Positions 1 to 14,253 of a stretch of 64,000 nt of DNA are shown one piece after another. This DNA is from Chaetoderma sp. LZ-2023a (lineage: Eukaryota; Mollusca; Caudofoveata; Chaetodermatida; Chaetodermatidae). The notes under the pieces were generated by a model. It saw only the letters and a program-made list of their open reading frames with translations, was not told the origin of the DNA and made no database searches. The number at the start of each line of letters is the position of its first letter. Position 1 is the stretch's first letter. Position numbers and translations under genes: made by a program. The stretch covers positions 333,501 to 397,500 of the forward strand of contig JAVVLW010001440.1 in assembly GCA_034401795.1 (NCBI GenBank), in the 5' to 3' direction.

Positions 1-1332
<1,332 letters not shown>

Positions 1333-1455
1333 TTAAGCTGAATGACGTGTGAAAGAATTATCTTTAACAACATGGGAGTAACATTATCCCGAGACAGGCA
1401 GCATGTTAAACCATGTTACTGATGGCTGATTTTTTCATTCTAAACGGGTATCTGA

Positions 1456-1556
1456 GGGGGGGGGGGGGGGATAAGACTCGTTCACACGCCCGCCCGGCCG
1501 CGTACCCGCCCGCACACCCACCCACATGCACTCATATAATAAATAAATGGTGTGTG

Positions 1557-1612
<56 letters not shown>

Positions 1613-1640
1613 GGCGGGCGGGCAGGCGTGCGGGCAGGCG
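1456..1640. repeat. Poly-G run and (GTGC)n microsatellite
   Basis: A 15-base G run at 1456-1470 is followed by a GC-rich spacer and a (GTGC)n tract from about 1549, which degrades into GGGC units. Arg/Ala/Val-rich frames on both strands arise from the 4-base period read in 12-base cycles and are not genes. Confidence 0.95.
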
Positions 1641-3343
1641 TCTGCACGGTGGACCTGCGCAGTTTGCCTTGAAAAATATTTGATTGAACCGTAGTTCCTA
1701 ATTATATTGGCTAAATTGTGGCCCAATTCCTTCAGCGAGATTCAGAGGAAAAATGTTTTTTTAAACTAGGTTATCCAAGATAAGTCTACCACTCATGTTG
1801 AACATATGAACACGCTTTGTTCAGCTCTTGCCTTATATGAAGACCATGGAGTTTCTTGAGCTTCATGCAAAACAGTTTCACAGAAGGTCTTTAAATGTAA
1901 TTTCCTAAAGAGTGCAACATCCAAGATGCAGATTCTCGGGACCAACCCTGGATCTGACCCTATGGATCCTTCCAGACCAGCCGTATTTACGGGCTCGCTT
2001 AAAGAATACCATATACATATGCTGGATGAATAGACAGATGAGGTAGCAACACAGTTACGTCAAATCAGTAAAAAACTATTCAACAGCTAGTGTGTATGGA
2101 ATAAGTAATTTAAATTATGATATCGCAGCCTCTTACTTAGCCATATTGGCGTGGGGGTGTCGCAGGACAGTTGGTAAGGCTATTTAAAAGAGGCCTTCAA
2201 ATGGCTTGGTATGGCTAAACATGTGTATCACGACCGTATGAGTTGGCAGTGAGGGGTTGGGTGGGGTAGGGTGGGTGGTAGGGGTGGGGGAGCGGGTGGT
2301 GGGTGGGGTGGGCTCATACTCATATAAAGAGTACAGTATTAACAAATCCAATAGGATGATATTTATTACTTAGAGATGTAGGAGATATAGAAGATGGCTT
2401 CTAAGCGCATCTAATTTTCACATTATTCAAAGAGAGGCCCCCAGACACATACACCCCCCCCCCCCCGCATCGTGTGTGGCAGGGGGCGGTGAGGGGATGC
2501 GACAACAAATCTTAGAACCATTCCTCAAATATCCCTACCGACCTCGCACTTCGGCATGTATACAAATTATGTATACCTTTAATATCCCTTAGTGTTTCCA
2601 CATTGCTGCACCCAGCCACCCATCATCGCACGTATATTCTATTCTATCCACTAAGCAAGGCATTAACGGAGCATGATCAATTATCAATTCAAATTTCAAA
2701 TAGCTTATGACTATGTATCTTACCTTTGCTCGCAAAGAGACACGAAACGTTTACAGATAATCCTAAAGTAAAGCTAACTCATTTTTTCGCATAGAAATGG
2801 GGAAAGGGCACGTCTGCCCCCGCTGCCCTGCGCTCAACCCCCCCCCCCTGGCCAAAGAGCAACGGCGGCAGCTGCCCCCCCCCCGCTTCCCCCGTGCTTT
2901 CGGCGCCCCTGGTGTTTGTACGCGCGTGTATTTGGGATGTTATAATAATAATTTAATATAATGCTGTGGTTTAACAGCTTGACATCATGTTGCTGAATGT
3001 ATGCCCTCTTTGATTACAGTATTATATCTCTATTGGGTGCGCTAAATCCACTATGACACGATTGACATTTGCAATACTGTTTTTCAAAATGACCACAACT
3101 CATCATTTGGCAGCTCATAGAAAAGTTGAGAAATTTGCTTCTAGCTTAATATGTGTTAAATGGAGAAACTAAGTACCCTTCATTGTCCAGCTCTCATATT
3201 ACTTGTCATCGCCTTGTCCGCTCGGCAACAGTAAGCAGCTAATAGATTATATATTCCAAGGGAAACATATTTGTCAGAAAGTAAATAATACATGTATTCA
3301 CGATGTGCTACTGCCAATACTCCTAAGCACTATTACATTATCA

Positions 3344-3344
<1 letters not shown>
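1641..3344. other. Non-coding stretch with a G-rich block
   Basis: No gene is seen. Positions 2252-2312 hold many runs of three to five G separated by T or A. C runs lie at 2454-2466, 2839-2848 and 2876-2884. The rest is AT-rich and featureless. Confidence 0.5.

Positions 3345-3408
<64 letters not shown>
3345..3408. repeat. (TGC)n trinucleotide repeat
   Basis: About 21 perfect TGC/GCT units, then imperfect GCT/GCG units to about 3450. Homopolymeric Leu, Ala and Ser frames cross it on both strands, as expected for any CTG repeat. The flanks give no protein signal, so I do not call a polyalanine gene. Confidence 0.95.
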
Positions 3409-3789
3409 ATTACAGCTACGGCTGCGGCTGCTGCGGCTGATGCGCCTGCTAATACTACAGTTAATTCGTACCATAACGATCACATTCATCTTGGTATGGG
3501 AATAGGCGGCTCTCTAGGACTGACGGCGGAAAGAAAGTTCACTCGCGTGGACGACCACCAACCCCTGGCAACAAAGATTGACTTTGGTAATATTGCTGCT
3601 ATCCATGCTGCATAACTAGACCACTAAAAGATTGCTATTGAATAGATCGGTCATGATGGTCATCAACTTGCAGCAAAGCTCCCCGCAGTTTAGTAATAAC
3701 ACAAAATTCAAATAATGTTTATAACAATAAGGCTAGAGATGGCGATGTGTATGATGGCGTGAAATATCATCATAGCAATGATGATAACG

Positions 3790-3900
3790 ATACTTATTTT
3801 CTTTTATTAATTTTTTTTAAATATTGCACATAGTCTCAGTACCACTGTATTGTTTCCATGGGAATAAACTTGATCGATTGATTGATTGATTCGTCGATTG
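3790..3900 (+). repeat. Possible LINE 3' end with (GATT)n tail
   Basis: An AATAAA at 3863-3868 is followed eight bases later by four GATT units (3876-3891). A poly(A)-type signal followed by short tandem tail repeats is typical of 3' ends of CR1- and RTE-like LINEs. No coding part is recognisable upstream, so this is only a suggestion. Confidence 0.3.
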
Positions 3901-4424
3901 CTTAGAGGAATTATCAAGCGCATACATGTCAAACGCTAGCATTTCTAAAAATAAACTATATTTTGTGTACGCTCTATGATTTATGCAATCATCGACAAAT
4001 AGAATGAGCATATAAGCTGGTTTCGTGTTTGTGTAATTCCTACTCAGATATCGGACGAGCATAATATATAATTTGAACTAGTATGGAACAATCTGGATTC
4101 GCGCATTGTATAAACGAGAGGCGCTGTACACGTAATCAACATCTCTTAAACGCTAACCGGTTGAAGACCGACCAATCAGCAAAACATGTCCTATTGGGAA
4201 CACGTTGTCTTAAACACATTCTTACGGGGAAATACATATTGTTTTAGTTGCGACTTTCATAAAATATTAGTTTGTCTGTCGGGTCTGTAGTCTTAAATTT
4301 TTTGCATTACGGAAAACACCGCCATTGTCGCAGCTATTAGAGCCTGGCTCTCGTTATTATTATAAGAATTTGCTTAACCTATCAGTCCTTGTAATTGGTC
4401 CATCACTTCATTTTATATGCATAA
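3901..4424. other. Non-coding stretch, no gene seen
   Basis: AT-rich. Only short frames without recognisable motifs. Confidence 0.45.
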
Positions 4425-5040
4425 TTACAATTTTAATGTCATATTTCTCTAATGATATTGTTTTGATACACATTTAGCATGATCCCCTGGTACAGAAAGG
4501 TCTGCGGCTTTCGGAATGTAATCAATGAATCCATGTCGAGCTATGCCCCGCCAATTCTAGCTAAGCACCGCCTACTTTTTCCAGCGTGTTTGAATCAGTT
4601 TATATACTTTGAATCCTGAATTTGCAGAATCTCAAATTCAAGGTCATTGTACAGGTAAGGTGTTCATTATTTTGAAACTAATTTGATTATTTTATGTTGC
4701 TGCTCATGATGTGCTTTACCCATGGCAGCGACAGCAACCAGATAAATTAGTTTCAAACTATTCTAAAATAAGGACATACAATTCGAACATGTGGCACAAT
4801 TTTCAATGATTTTTTATGACGGAGCCAAACACGTCACTTTGTCATGCGATGTTAACCGTAAATGTGACGTAATTGAGTGTGACGGTATATATGTGAGTGA
4901 TAGATGCCATCCCTTCATTAAGCTAGGCCATCCCTTCATTAAGCTAGTAATGACATATTTACATAATGATGCTGTTTTGATACATAATGACCTGATGGAC
5001 CAGAAAGGTCTACCGCTTTGAGAATTCCATTGCCACCTTC
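4425..5040 (-). mobile_element. Diverged arm of dispersed foldback family, between direct repeats
   Basis: Positions 4537-4880 resemble the right arm of the foldback element at 61285-62175. Shared landmarks, in the same order, are atgccccgcc near 4542, a tatatactttgaa segment, a GGCAGC..CAGCAAC segment, ttagtttcaaa and a TGTGACGTAA segment. It is flanked by two diverged direct copies of about 90 bp (4440-4515 and 4948-5025) that share ttttgataca and cagaaaggtct. No protein is encoded. Confidence 0.5.
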
Positions 5041-6793
5041 CTTAATCCAGTTCTAGTTACCATGTCAAGCGCATTTGTTTCCAGAGTCAAGCTTACTGGT
5101 AACTTAATTAATAAAATGAAAAAGTGTTTCTTTTTGTTTAATATCCTGAAAGAAAAACACCTGCCGATTTTCGCGCCGTACAAACACATTCAGCTACAAT
5201 GAAAGTGACTGCTCCTGATTGAGTCTGCATTTCCCGTATTCGACTTCAGTCTCAGGCCACAAGGGCTGTTCTACATCTAGTAATCGATCGTGTTCTTCGT
5301 GAAATCGTATTTACCAGATTGGTAATTAAATTTACGAAATGCAATGTAATTCTAGATGGTCTCTCTGTCTGCGCTGAGCCAGACTTTATCCCGGGGTTAC
5401 AGCTACAAGAGGCCCATAGAATGTGTGCCAATGGAATAAACTGATGTCGCTTTCTGTGATATGGGTATGTGATTTTCCCAATATCATTTACTTTGCTAGG
5501 CATTATCTTGACTCGTATGTATTCGAGTTCGCCGCCATGCTAGTCTCCCTGTTCAATCGGCTGGATCCTTTTCTTTATTCACACCAGTCCTAGTTCTAAG
5601 CTGTCCATCCTTTCATAAAATCGAACCTCGACGATTTCATTGTCGTATAATATTCTAAGGACACATTTTCAAGTGGAACTTTCTTTAAAGACCACACATT
5701 TCCAATGATGTTACATACGTATGGACATGATTTTTTAACATTTACATATCATTCTGCTCTATTTTCCTATAAGCCAGACACCGACTTAAATGCAATTTTC
5801 GAATTATGAGTTCATATATGCATACTGACTGATTCTTCATCAAACCTCTAGTGTTGCTCTTTCTAAATGGTATTCCCATAGCCGATATTAATAACAGGCC
5901 ACCAGCTTGCGATCATAAAAAACAAAGAATGCCCATCGGAGATCAGCAAAGCAGTTTAATTTAATTGTAGGGGGAGTTGTTCGAACTTGTTTCCCAAGAC
6001 CATCGTTGGAATGATGCAATAAAATATGTTAAAAAAAATTCCATGCATTCGACCTGATTAGAATTCCCTTAATACGTGCCAGTATCGCACGACTGCCATG
6101 CTTGGTAACTCGGTAAGGGGGCGGCATCACTGATCACATATTCAATAGGCTGAGATCGTTGAACCGTCAGATAAGTCACTCAAGAACCCGGTGTTGGTTC
6201 ATCTGTAGGCTAACCAGTCTCTTGTTTACTGGTGTACATCATGGGGTATTCTAATTGTGCTGCTTTTGAAGGGCGAGGTTCAGAATATGATAAACATTTG
6301 ATTCCAGTTGGTTTTCATCTCATATTAATTCACAACACCGTGGGCCGTGTAATACACATACTGCATAGAAATCTATCATTCATCTCGTCATCAAGACAAT
6401 CGTTCGTGTGATCGTCCGACGAGATGTTCCTAGGCTGAACTATCGTCTAGAGTCCACCATTAGCCAAAATGGCACGTCGTCTTACTAAGGTTTGTTCTGG
6501 CGTTAGTATATTCATGTGTAGGTCTCATATTACGATTTCTGTTCCAGGGTTTCGGCTCCTTATTACCATGCTTCTATAGTTACATTTCATACGTTATTAA
6601 CGTCTAGCGGGAGTTATCTAAATATCGAGGAAGTTGCCATTATCCTGAGAGAATTCACTCCTTTGGTGGGGGTGGGGTGCGTTATGTAGTTGGTCGAACA
6701 ACACATGTCGTCTGTGACATGTGATATAACAGCCTTACCGAACATGCTAACTGCATTTGTTTATGCGGTATAACATAGGCACACGCTACAAAA
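5041..6793. other. Non-coding stretch, no gene seen
   Basis: Short frames only. No motifs or repeat partners were noticed. Confidence 0.45.
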
Positions 6794-7173
<380 letters not shown>

Positions 7174-7625
7174 GTCATTGAAGTCGTACTGATTTGGCAC
7201 TGCTATTAACGTTGATTTAAGACGCATTCTACTACGCCTATATTCTTTATTTTTGTCTTGGTTCTTTATAAGTGTATATACGTTGATTTTGTTGTATTTA
7301 TTTGGGGAGATTTTGATGTTGAAGGTAGTATTTTGCAGCGAAGTATTTCAAGCTTGTTGCTCGCTTGTTTTAAAAGCGCTAGCCATTGTTGGCTGTCGCT
7401 GCTGTTTCGGCCTTGTTTGTCCAGCTGTTTGTCCTCCTTCAGTTGCGCTTGTCCGCTTCCTTTCACGCCGTTAAAAGTGCCTTTTATGTTGGTTGCCTTT
7501 GAGAACTGCATTAGCCTGGCATGTTTGTATAGACGGCTTTTCGTTCACCTGTGTTAGCGTGACCTACATGCAAACGCGCGGTTTTAAAGGTGGTCTGGCG
7601 CGCTGCTGTTATAACGTCATTAGAA

Positions 7626-9022
7626 ATGTCAGCTAAATATAAACGGACGTTAAGTTTGAAAATAACCACAAGAGGGTGGGACGTATCAGCCATAGACGTT
7701 TATCATGGCTTAAAAGATATCGTCGGCGCTGGACCTATGGTGTTAAAGGGCCTTATTAATATTACTCGTACTATATGGAACATCACTTTGGCCAATGAAC
7801 AGGCAAAGGAGAAGCTATTAGCAAATGATTTGACTGTTAAGGGAGAGGTTTGTGGAGTTGAAGAAATTGATAGCGATAAACTGGTGGTGAAGATTAAAAG
7901 CGCCTTTGGAGATCCCTAATGAGCGGCTAACATCTGAGCTCAGCCAGTATGGGAAGATTCTGAAGGTGGAGAGAGACGTATCGATTTGATAGGACGCTAG
8001 AGACTGGAGTTAGGCTAGTTTATTTCGATAAAGTGGATAAACCGTTACCTAATAAATTGTCCATTGATGGAATCTTCATCCTTCCCTTATGGTACAGGGG
8101 ACAAGTTAAGGAATGCCGCATTTGTTCAAGTACTACCCATCTAGCAGGAGATTGTCCACAGAAAAACAAGTGCCTTATATGCGGTTCTACTGAGCATTTT
8201 AAATGGCGATGCCCTAATAAGATGGGCAATTCCACTGCACCAAAGCAACCTCAAAGCGGTGGATCAGTTGAAAAGCCATCTGTGCTGATACGGGACAAGG
8301 AAATTTCACCACCAGTTACAGCGCCAATTCCAGTTGTAGCTGATGTGCATTTGCCATTAACGTCGTGTGCAGCGGTAGCAAGAACTGAGCCTAATGATGA
8401 AATAGAAATTTTAGAAGAAGGGATTGGTTTAACTCCAGTTGATGCTAGCGAAAGTCAACCAGTTGATGGCGAGAATCTGAGTGACATTGAGTTTACTCAG
8501 TCAGAGAGTTTGAGATGTGGGCAAAATAAATTTAGGTCACAATTGACGGACGACGAAGATTTCCTCCCACTTCCTTTAAGTCAAATCTCGGGCATAAGTA
8601 GCATTAACCACTGCTCTGAGAAAGGCGCAATAGGTGGAGGTATTTCAATGATGGATGCTATGGATACCCCTATTAATAATGGCGTTGGAAGAATTAAACG
8701 TCATCAAATTGATTCTGGATCTGAGAGTGAGGTGGAGGAAGAGGATATTGAGGATGACAATATGTCATTGGCTGAGTCAGAATACTCAGTCACTTCATAT
8801 ACGACCAATGAAATGGTCATGTATCGTTCAGATGATGGTGAAACGCTCGTGCCCTATATAACAGCGAAAGGGGTACACTATAGACATTTAAGGTGTGATT
8901 CTGATGCTTCCAAGTACGGACATTTGGAAATTGTTCAGCTGAATAATCATGATTTTAACAGTAAGCTGGGTAAATGGGCTAAAAAACGAAATAATGCCAG
9001 TAAAAAACCAAAATCCAATTAG
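7626..9022 (+). pseudogene. Tx1-like LINE ORF1 protein, frameshifted
   Basis: This is the nucleic-acid-binding ORF1 of the LINE, expected to coat the element RNA. The frame from ATG 7626 runs to 7919 in one register. A segment beginning NERLTSELSQYGKILKVE continues from about 7908 in a second register. A third register takes over near 7980 and stays open to 9022. The last part holds two CX2CX4HX4C zinc knuckles (CRIC..C and CLIC..C, about 8108-8214), then an acidic, Ser/Thr-rich tail with an Asp/Glu cluster near 8730. At least two small indels therefore break one ancestral frame. Knuckles placed after an RRM-like YGKI segment are usual for Tx1-type ORF1. The start codon is the first ATG in register; the true start could lie further upstream. 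Confidence 0.8.
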
Positions 9023-9062
9023 ATTTGCCACTGTAGCGGTGTTGTATATTACCCTACTTATT

Positions 9063-12000
9063 ATGATTATTAGCACCTTAAATTGTAGGGGTTTGAATAC
9101 AGAATTAAAGCAAAGGTCTTTGTTGGAAGAAATTGAAAAGCAAAAGACAGACATAGCATTACTTCAGGAAACTAAAATTCACAATCCTGAAGTATATAAT
9201 TCATTTAAACAGTTCTTCAAAGGCGAATTGTACTTTTCGTTATCAACAGACAATAGTGCAGGAGTTGCTATTCTTATTCTCCCTAGGTGCCATAAATATG
9301 CTAATGTCGTATCATCATCAACTGATACAAATGGGCGTTGGGTGAAAATATCAGTAAATATTTCTGATTCAGTTTTAAATATTATGTGTATTTATGCACC
9401 AACTTTACATGGTCCTCGGCATACTTTTCTAAAAGAATTTTCGACAATTATACATGAAGGGACGGAAAATTTAGTACTAGGAGGAGATTTTAACTGTATT
9501 TTAGATGCAAAGAAAGATAGACGGTCTTCAGCTATTTATGCTGACACATCCCACAATGAGTTCAACCAGCTATGTGATTCGAGAATGCTTATTCGGCAGT
9601 TATCGGCTGTTGAATCCTGATGGAAAACAATTCACTTGGTATCCACGTGATGGGCATGTTGCATCAAGAATAGACAGGATTTATTTGCAGGAGTCGTTTA
9701 AAGGTAAACTAACTCAGACAAAAACTGTACCTGTAGCATTCTCGGATCACAATATGCTGTGTATTACCTTAGATAATGCTGACTGGATTAAGCAAGGGAA
9801 TGGATATTGGAAATTTAATAACTCCTTCACGATGCTAAATATTATCAGCTTATCCAACACTTTTGGCATTATTGGCTCGGGAAAAAGGACTCATATGAAA
9901 ATTGGATTCAATGGTGGGAGGAGGGTAAAAATAATCTGGCTCACATTTCACGGCAGTATGCTTATAAATTAGCACGAGATAGACGAAGGCACAGGAAAGC
10001 GTTGGATAAACTTTTATTACGAACCTCCAATAAAGTAAATAATGGAGAGGATGGCTATAGCGACCTTTTAATTCAAACAAAGAACAAAATAAATGAGTTA
10101 GATAAGTATGTTTGAAGGTGAAAAAATTCGGTCACGAGCTCAGATGCAGGCTGAGGGTGAAAAACCCACAAAGTTTTTCTGCAGTTTGGAAAAAGATAGG
10201 GGCATAGGAAAGATTATTAGACGTGTACAATCAAATGATGGTGTAAATCCTGATTCAACAGCTGATATAACAAGAGCTGTTCATCATTTTTATCAATGTC
10301 TCTATTCATCTGAAGGATGTGATGCTGCAGCAGCTGCAAATGTTTTAGGTAACATCAAGAAAACGTTGCCGGATTCATGCCGTGTAATGTGTGATCAATG
10401 TTTAACATTACAAGATTTAACTGAATCCTTACATGATATGAAAGCAGGCAAAACTCCTGGATGTGATGGCCTGACAGCAGAATTTTATAGCACATTCTGG
10501 AGTATACTAGGGCCATCATTGCTGCAGGTCGTACATGAAATTTTGGAAATGGGCAACCTTCCACCTTCCATGTATCAGGCATACGTTCGAATACTTTATA
10601 AGAAAGGTGAAAGGGAAGATTTGAGAAATTACCGACCAATATCTCTGCTGTGTGTGGATTATAAAATAATTTCTAGAGCTCTATCACTAAAACTAACCAG
10701 AGTTTTAGAGGAAGTGATTGACGCTGATCAGACCTGTGGTATTCCAGGCAGAAGCATTTTAACAAACGCCTTTCTTTTACGGGATTTAATTAATTTAGTG
10801 GAGAAAGACAAAATACCAGCAGCAATCATTAGCCTTGATAATGAAAAGGCATTTGATCGTCTAGAGTGGGATTTTCATTTTAAGTCTTTACGTTGTATTG
10901 TCTTAGGGGAAAATTTTATTAAATGGGTCAAGATATTGTATACTAATATAAGAAGTCGATATTTGGTCAATAATCATTTAACTGACCCTGTAGTTTTGAA
11001 GCGTGGCGTTCGACAGGGATGTTCATTGTCACCCTTGTTATTTGTGCTTGCCATGGAGTCATTTCGGGCAACAATACGTGAAGATAAAACATTCAAAGGA
11101 ATTGTCATACCAGGTATTGTAAGACCCTTGAAGGTTTCACAATATTATGATGATACCACAGTATTCATAGGAGATAATAATGATTTTAGTCGCCTAGAAA
11201 GGACACTGGTTGAATTTAAGAAAGCATCTGGCCTAAAAATAAATAAGTATAAATCAGTTGGTTTGTTTCTTGGTGAGTGGAATTCCCGAAATGATGACGT
11301 CATGGGAATAAAGTGGTCAGACAACAATATTAAAGTGTTGGGAATTTACTTCAATAGGAAAATGGATCCCTCAATGAACTGGACATATCGCCTTACTAAA
11401 GTGAAACATATTCTAGCAGGTTGGAGGCGGCGTCATTTGCCAATTTTGGAAGAAACTTTGTCATTAATAATTTGGCAATGTCCGGGCTGTGGTATACAGC
11501 CTCAGTTGTACATATGCCAAAATATGTAGAAACTGAAATTAGTCAATTAATTCTTGCATATTTTTGGAAAGATAAAACTAACCTTGTATCACAGGCTGTG
11601 TGTGTGAACAAAAAACAAAATGGCGGGTTAGATTTAGTTCACATACCAACAAAATGTGCGTCTTTAAAACTGAAATTTCTTTATGAATTCCTTTATGAAG
11701 ATTCGCCTTGGACAACCGTTTCACGCAAATTACTCCAAAGTTACATAGGGCCATTTCCAGTTGCAAGTATCTTCTTTTCAAATACGCCACCCCCAAATAT
11801 TCGGAGGATTCCTTGGATATATCAGGACTTACGCAGGGCATTAAGTATGTTTTCTAAAACCACTCAATCGCCATTGACATGGGGAGATGCTTTAAACCAA
11901 CAATTGTGGGGAAATGATAACATTACCCTGTCCAATAGAGCTCTTTATTTCCCATCATTAGCAACTAATGGGATCCAGCACTTAGCAGATGTGATTACGC

Positions 12001-12875
12001 TTGATTCCCGAGCGTGGGTTTCCAGGCAGACCCTATCAGAGAAATGTAAGCTGAGAACCATCGACGCTCCGAGATTATTAATTCATATTAGGAAGGCAGT
12101 TCCTCCGGATTGGTTTAAATTACAAAATTCCACTAGCAAACAGGAAATAGCTCCACCAATCTTGCTTTACGATGAAAATGTATTCAAATGTCATATGAGT
12201 TCCCATGACTGGTATAAAGTTTTGATACAAAAACACGCTAAAACACCAAAAGCTGTTGCTGTTTGGAATGACACATGTTATAACCCCTTTGAATGGAAAA
12301 CTGTCTGGAAAAATTTACACCTGCCCTCTATACCATATAAAGCAAAGGATGTAGCTTGGCGACTTCTCCATCGCAGACTTTGGGTTGGTCATCTATTACA
12401 AAAATGTCACGTTACAACCAGTAATCGATGCCCTCTTTGTGAATCGCAGGAGGAAACAATCGAGCACTTATTCCTTAAATGCTCAGTCATTCTTGAGTTC
12501 TGGAATCACATAGAGACAGTTTTAAAGGATTTCGGGATCAGTCACATGAAATTGACAGCTAATATTATTTTATTTAGAGATTTTAAACATGTACAAATGC
12601 ATTTTACAAACAGCCTGCAAGATGTTCTAATTTGTCTTGTTACAATGGCGGTTTGGACAATTTGGAAATATAGATGTGCTAAGGTACTGGGCCATGATAA
12701 CATGAACAGCTTAGTTTCATTGAAAGCGATTTTTCGCGCCAGTATGCTAATTTCCCTCCAAGGAGAACTTTTTCGGTTGATGAAGAAAGGGAAGATTGAA
12801 AGGTTTAAATATACATGGTGTGTAACCAACTTAGTAGAATTATTACCTATGAACTGGATAATTTTTAATTTATGA
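9063..12875 (+). pseudogene. Tx1-like LINE ORF2: endonuclease and reverse transcriptase, frameshifted
   Basis: This is the ORF2 polyprotein that nicks target DNA and copies element RNA onto it. The endonuclease begins at ATG 9063, with LNCRGLN, LLQETKIH, GGDFNCILD and SDHNML in the expected order. The frame shifts near 9590 and again near 9830 and 10108. The reverse transcriptase spans about 10440-11330: KTPGCDGLTAEFY, YRPISLL, DNEKAFDR, RGVRQGCSLSPLLF and the catalytic box YYDDTT, then GLKINKYKS. Another shift near 11450 moves into the C-terminal domain, which ends with a CX2CX8HX4C motif (CPLC..H..C, about 12430-12482) and a stop at 12875. Total length is about 1,270 codons, normal for L1/Tx1. 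The catalytic Asp pair is kept, but four or more frameshifts rule out a functional product. Confidence 0.88.
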
Positions 12876-12947
12876 ACACCACAGATCCTGTATTGAAGTA
12901 CCAGAGGAGTTTAAATTAATATTAGTTGAAAAAGAAAATCTGACTAT

Positions 12948-13190
12948 TAGCCCTTTAATGGCAGCATTTGCTAAGGAATGTCAAAATATTTGCTGATTGA
13001 GTGACCATTTGCGGGCCGAGAGAAGAATATTTTGGAAATTTAGCACTGGAGTGGCTGGCTCGGTTGTCGATGCAGTCATTCAACTGGTAAGTTTTCAAAA
13101 ATGGTCTTCTCTTGGCCTCCAAATCGAAATTAACCTTCCTCAATACCACTGAAGAGACAGGGTTTTGGTCTACTTCGCCATAGAATGGTT
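12948..13190. mobile_element. Palindromic MITE copy 1 of 3, in the LINE 3' region
   Basis: Begins TTAG-ccctttaatggc. It has a central imperfect palindrome (cactggagtggctggctcgg ... gcagtcattcaactggt) matching the centres of the copies at 59880 and 62932, with shared flanking words (gagagaagaatattttgg; cttctcttgg). The right end is degraded (gccatagaatgg near 13180). It lies just after the ORF2 stop, so it either inserted there or was carried by the LINE. Confidence 0.55.
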
Positions 13191-13855
13191 TTAAAACGTC
13201 ACCATGATGATTACAAATTTCCTTAGTTTGCCGAGTATAGAAATAATGTAATGTTGTAATGTTTTAAATTCCATCTGTATCATTTTGTGTAACATTTTTA
13301 AGAATAGATCTTTAATGTATATATATTAACGCTTAAATACGGGCATCCCTTGATTGGAGGCAGTTGCTGCCTTATCTGACTGCTTCTTCCAGTCGTTTCG
13401 GATGTTTTTAATGGCCAGTATTAAATTAAGATCATTGTATTGTTTGAATTGCAAACGACCCAGGGTAATATTGGAATCAGTATCTCTATGTAAACACAGA
13501 TCATTTTTTCAAAATAGCAGCGGTGTTTGTTATTGTTTACTCAGGCCGCAAGCGATCACGGGCATTTTCAGAAAAGTTCTCGCCAAGTAAAGAGAAAGAT
13601 TAATTTGCAGAGGCGATATTTGCTATTGTTCGCTGTACTGCTGACAAAACGTTTGCGTTTAAATACTCGCGTTTTGTCGGCTACCAAATCAATTACCCGG
13701 GCCTGTTCAGAAACTGGTATTTTGAATGATATTATTTATGATGGTAAGACTGGCGAATTTTTTTAAGTTGTTTTTACTTTGACGTCTGTTCAGTGTTAGT
13801 GTATTGTATAGTTTTGTCAGCCTTTTATATATTTTTGGATAATAAAGGTTTTCCG

Positions 13856-13873
13856 CACGATCCGTTGATCGTG
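13856..13873 (+). promoter_or_regulatory. 3'-terminal stem-loop of the Tx1-like LINE
   Basis: CACGATC-CGTT-GATCGTG makes a perfect 7-bp stem with a 4-base loop. It lies 21 bases before the end of the element, after an AATAAA (13849-13854) and before the A-rich tail. Some LINE reverse transcriptases recognise a 3' stem-loop in their own RNA; that role here is inferred from position and pairing. Confidence 0.45.
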
Positions 13874-13894
13874 TCATCAAAAAAAAGAAAAAAA

Positions 13895-14253
13895 GTAGTA
13901 GTAGTAGTAGTAGTAGCAGTAGCAGTAGTAGTAGTAGTAGCCGCAGCAGCGGCAGCGGCAGCAACAGTAGGAGGAGGAAGGGATGGGGATGGGGAATGAG
14001 GAGGAAGATGAGAAGAAGGAGTAGTAATAGGAGGAGGAGGAGGAGGAGGAGGAGGAGAAGGAGGAGGAGAAGGAGGGATAGGATTATGAGGATGATGGAA
14101 AGGAGAAGGAAGAGGGGGGAGAAGGGGGAGGAAGATGGGGAGGAGGAGTAGGAGGATGATGAGGATGAGGAGGAGGCGAAGGAGGGTAGGATGATAAGGA
14201 GGATGAGGTGCAGGAGGAAGAGGAGGAGGAGGAGGAGGGGGATGTAAGGGTGA
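13895..14253. repeat. (TAG)n then (GGA)n polypurine tract
   Basis: TAG/CAG units run from 13895 to about 13940, then GCA/GCC units, then a long GGA/GAA-rich tract to about 14253. The TAG part matches, strand for strand, the microsatellite before the LINE. Pro/Ser/Leu-rich frames on the minus strand are repeat artefacts. Confidence 0.93.

Larger units (their letters stand above)
7174..13894 (+). mobile_element. L1/Tx1-like non-LTR retrotransposon, near full length, inactivated
   Basis: A 6.7-kb LINE. It has a 5' region of about 450 bp, an ORF1 with two CCHC knuckles (7626-9022), an ORF2 with apurinic-type endonuclease, reverse transcriptase and C-terminal Cys/His motif (9063-12875), and about 1 kb of 3' region ending in a short stem-loop, an A-rich tail and (TAG)n. 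The RT wording (DNEKAFDRLEWDF, RGVRQGCSLSPLLF) and the C-terminal layout fit the L1/Tx1 group. ORF1 carries at least two frameshifts and ORF2 at least four, so the copy is dead. Both edges abut (TAG)n in the same orientation, which suggests insertion into that microsatellite. The clade is assigned from motif wording, not from a tree. Confidence 0.85.

Noticed and set aside
3203..3615. Possible polyalanine or polyleucine protein over the (TGC)n repeat
   Set aside because: Frames on both strands are open only around the repeat and the flanks show no conserved sequence.
7253..7557. Two overlapping hydrophobic frames before LINE ORF1
   Set aside because: They lie in the presumed 5' region of the LINE, overlap in different frames and match nothing known.
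13354..13766. Short frames in the 3' region of the Tx1-like LINE
   Set aside because: No motifs, and the position after the ORF2 stop is normally untranslated in this group.
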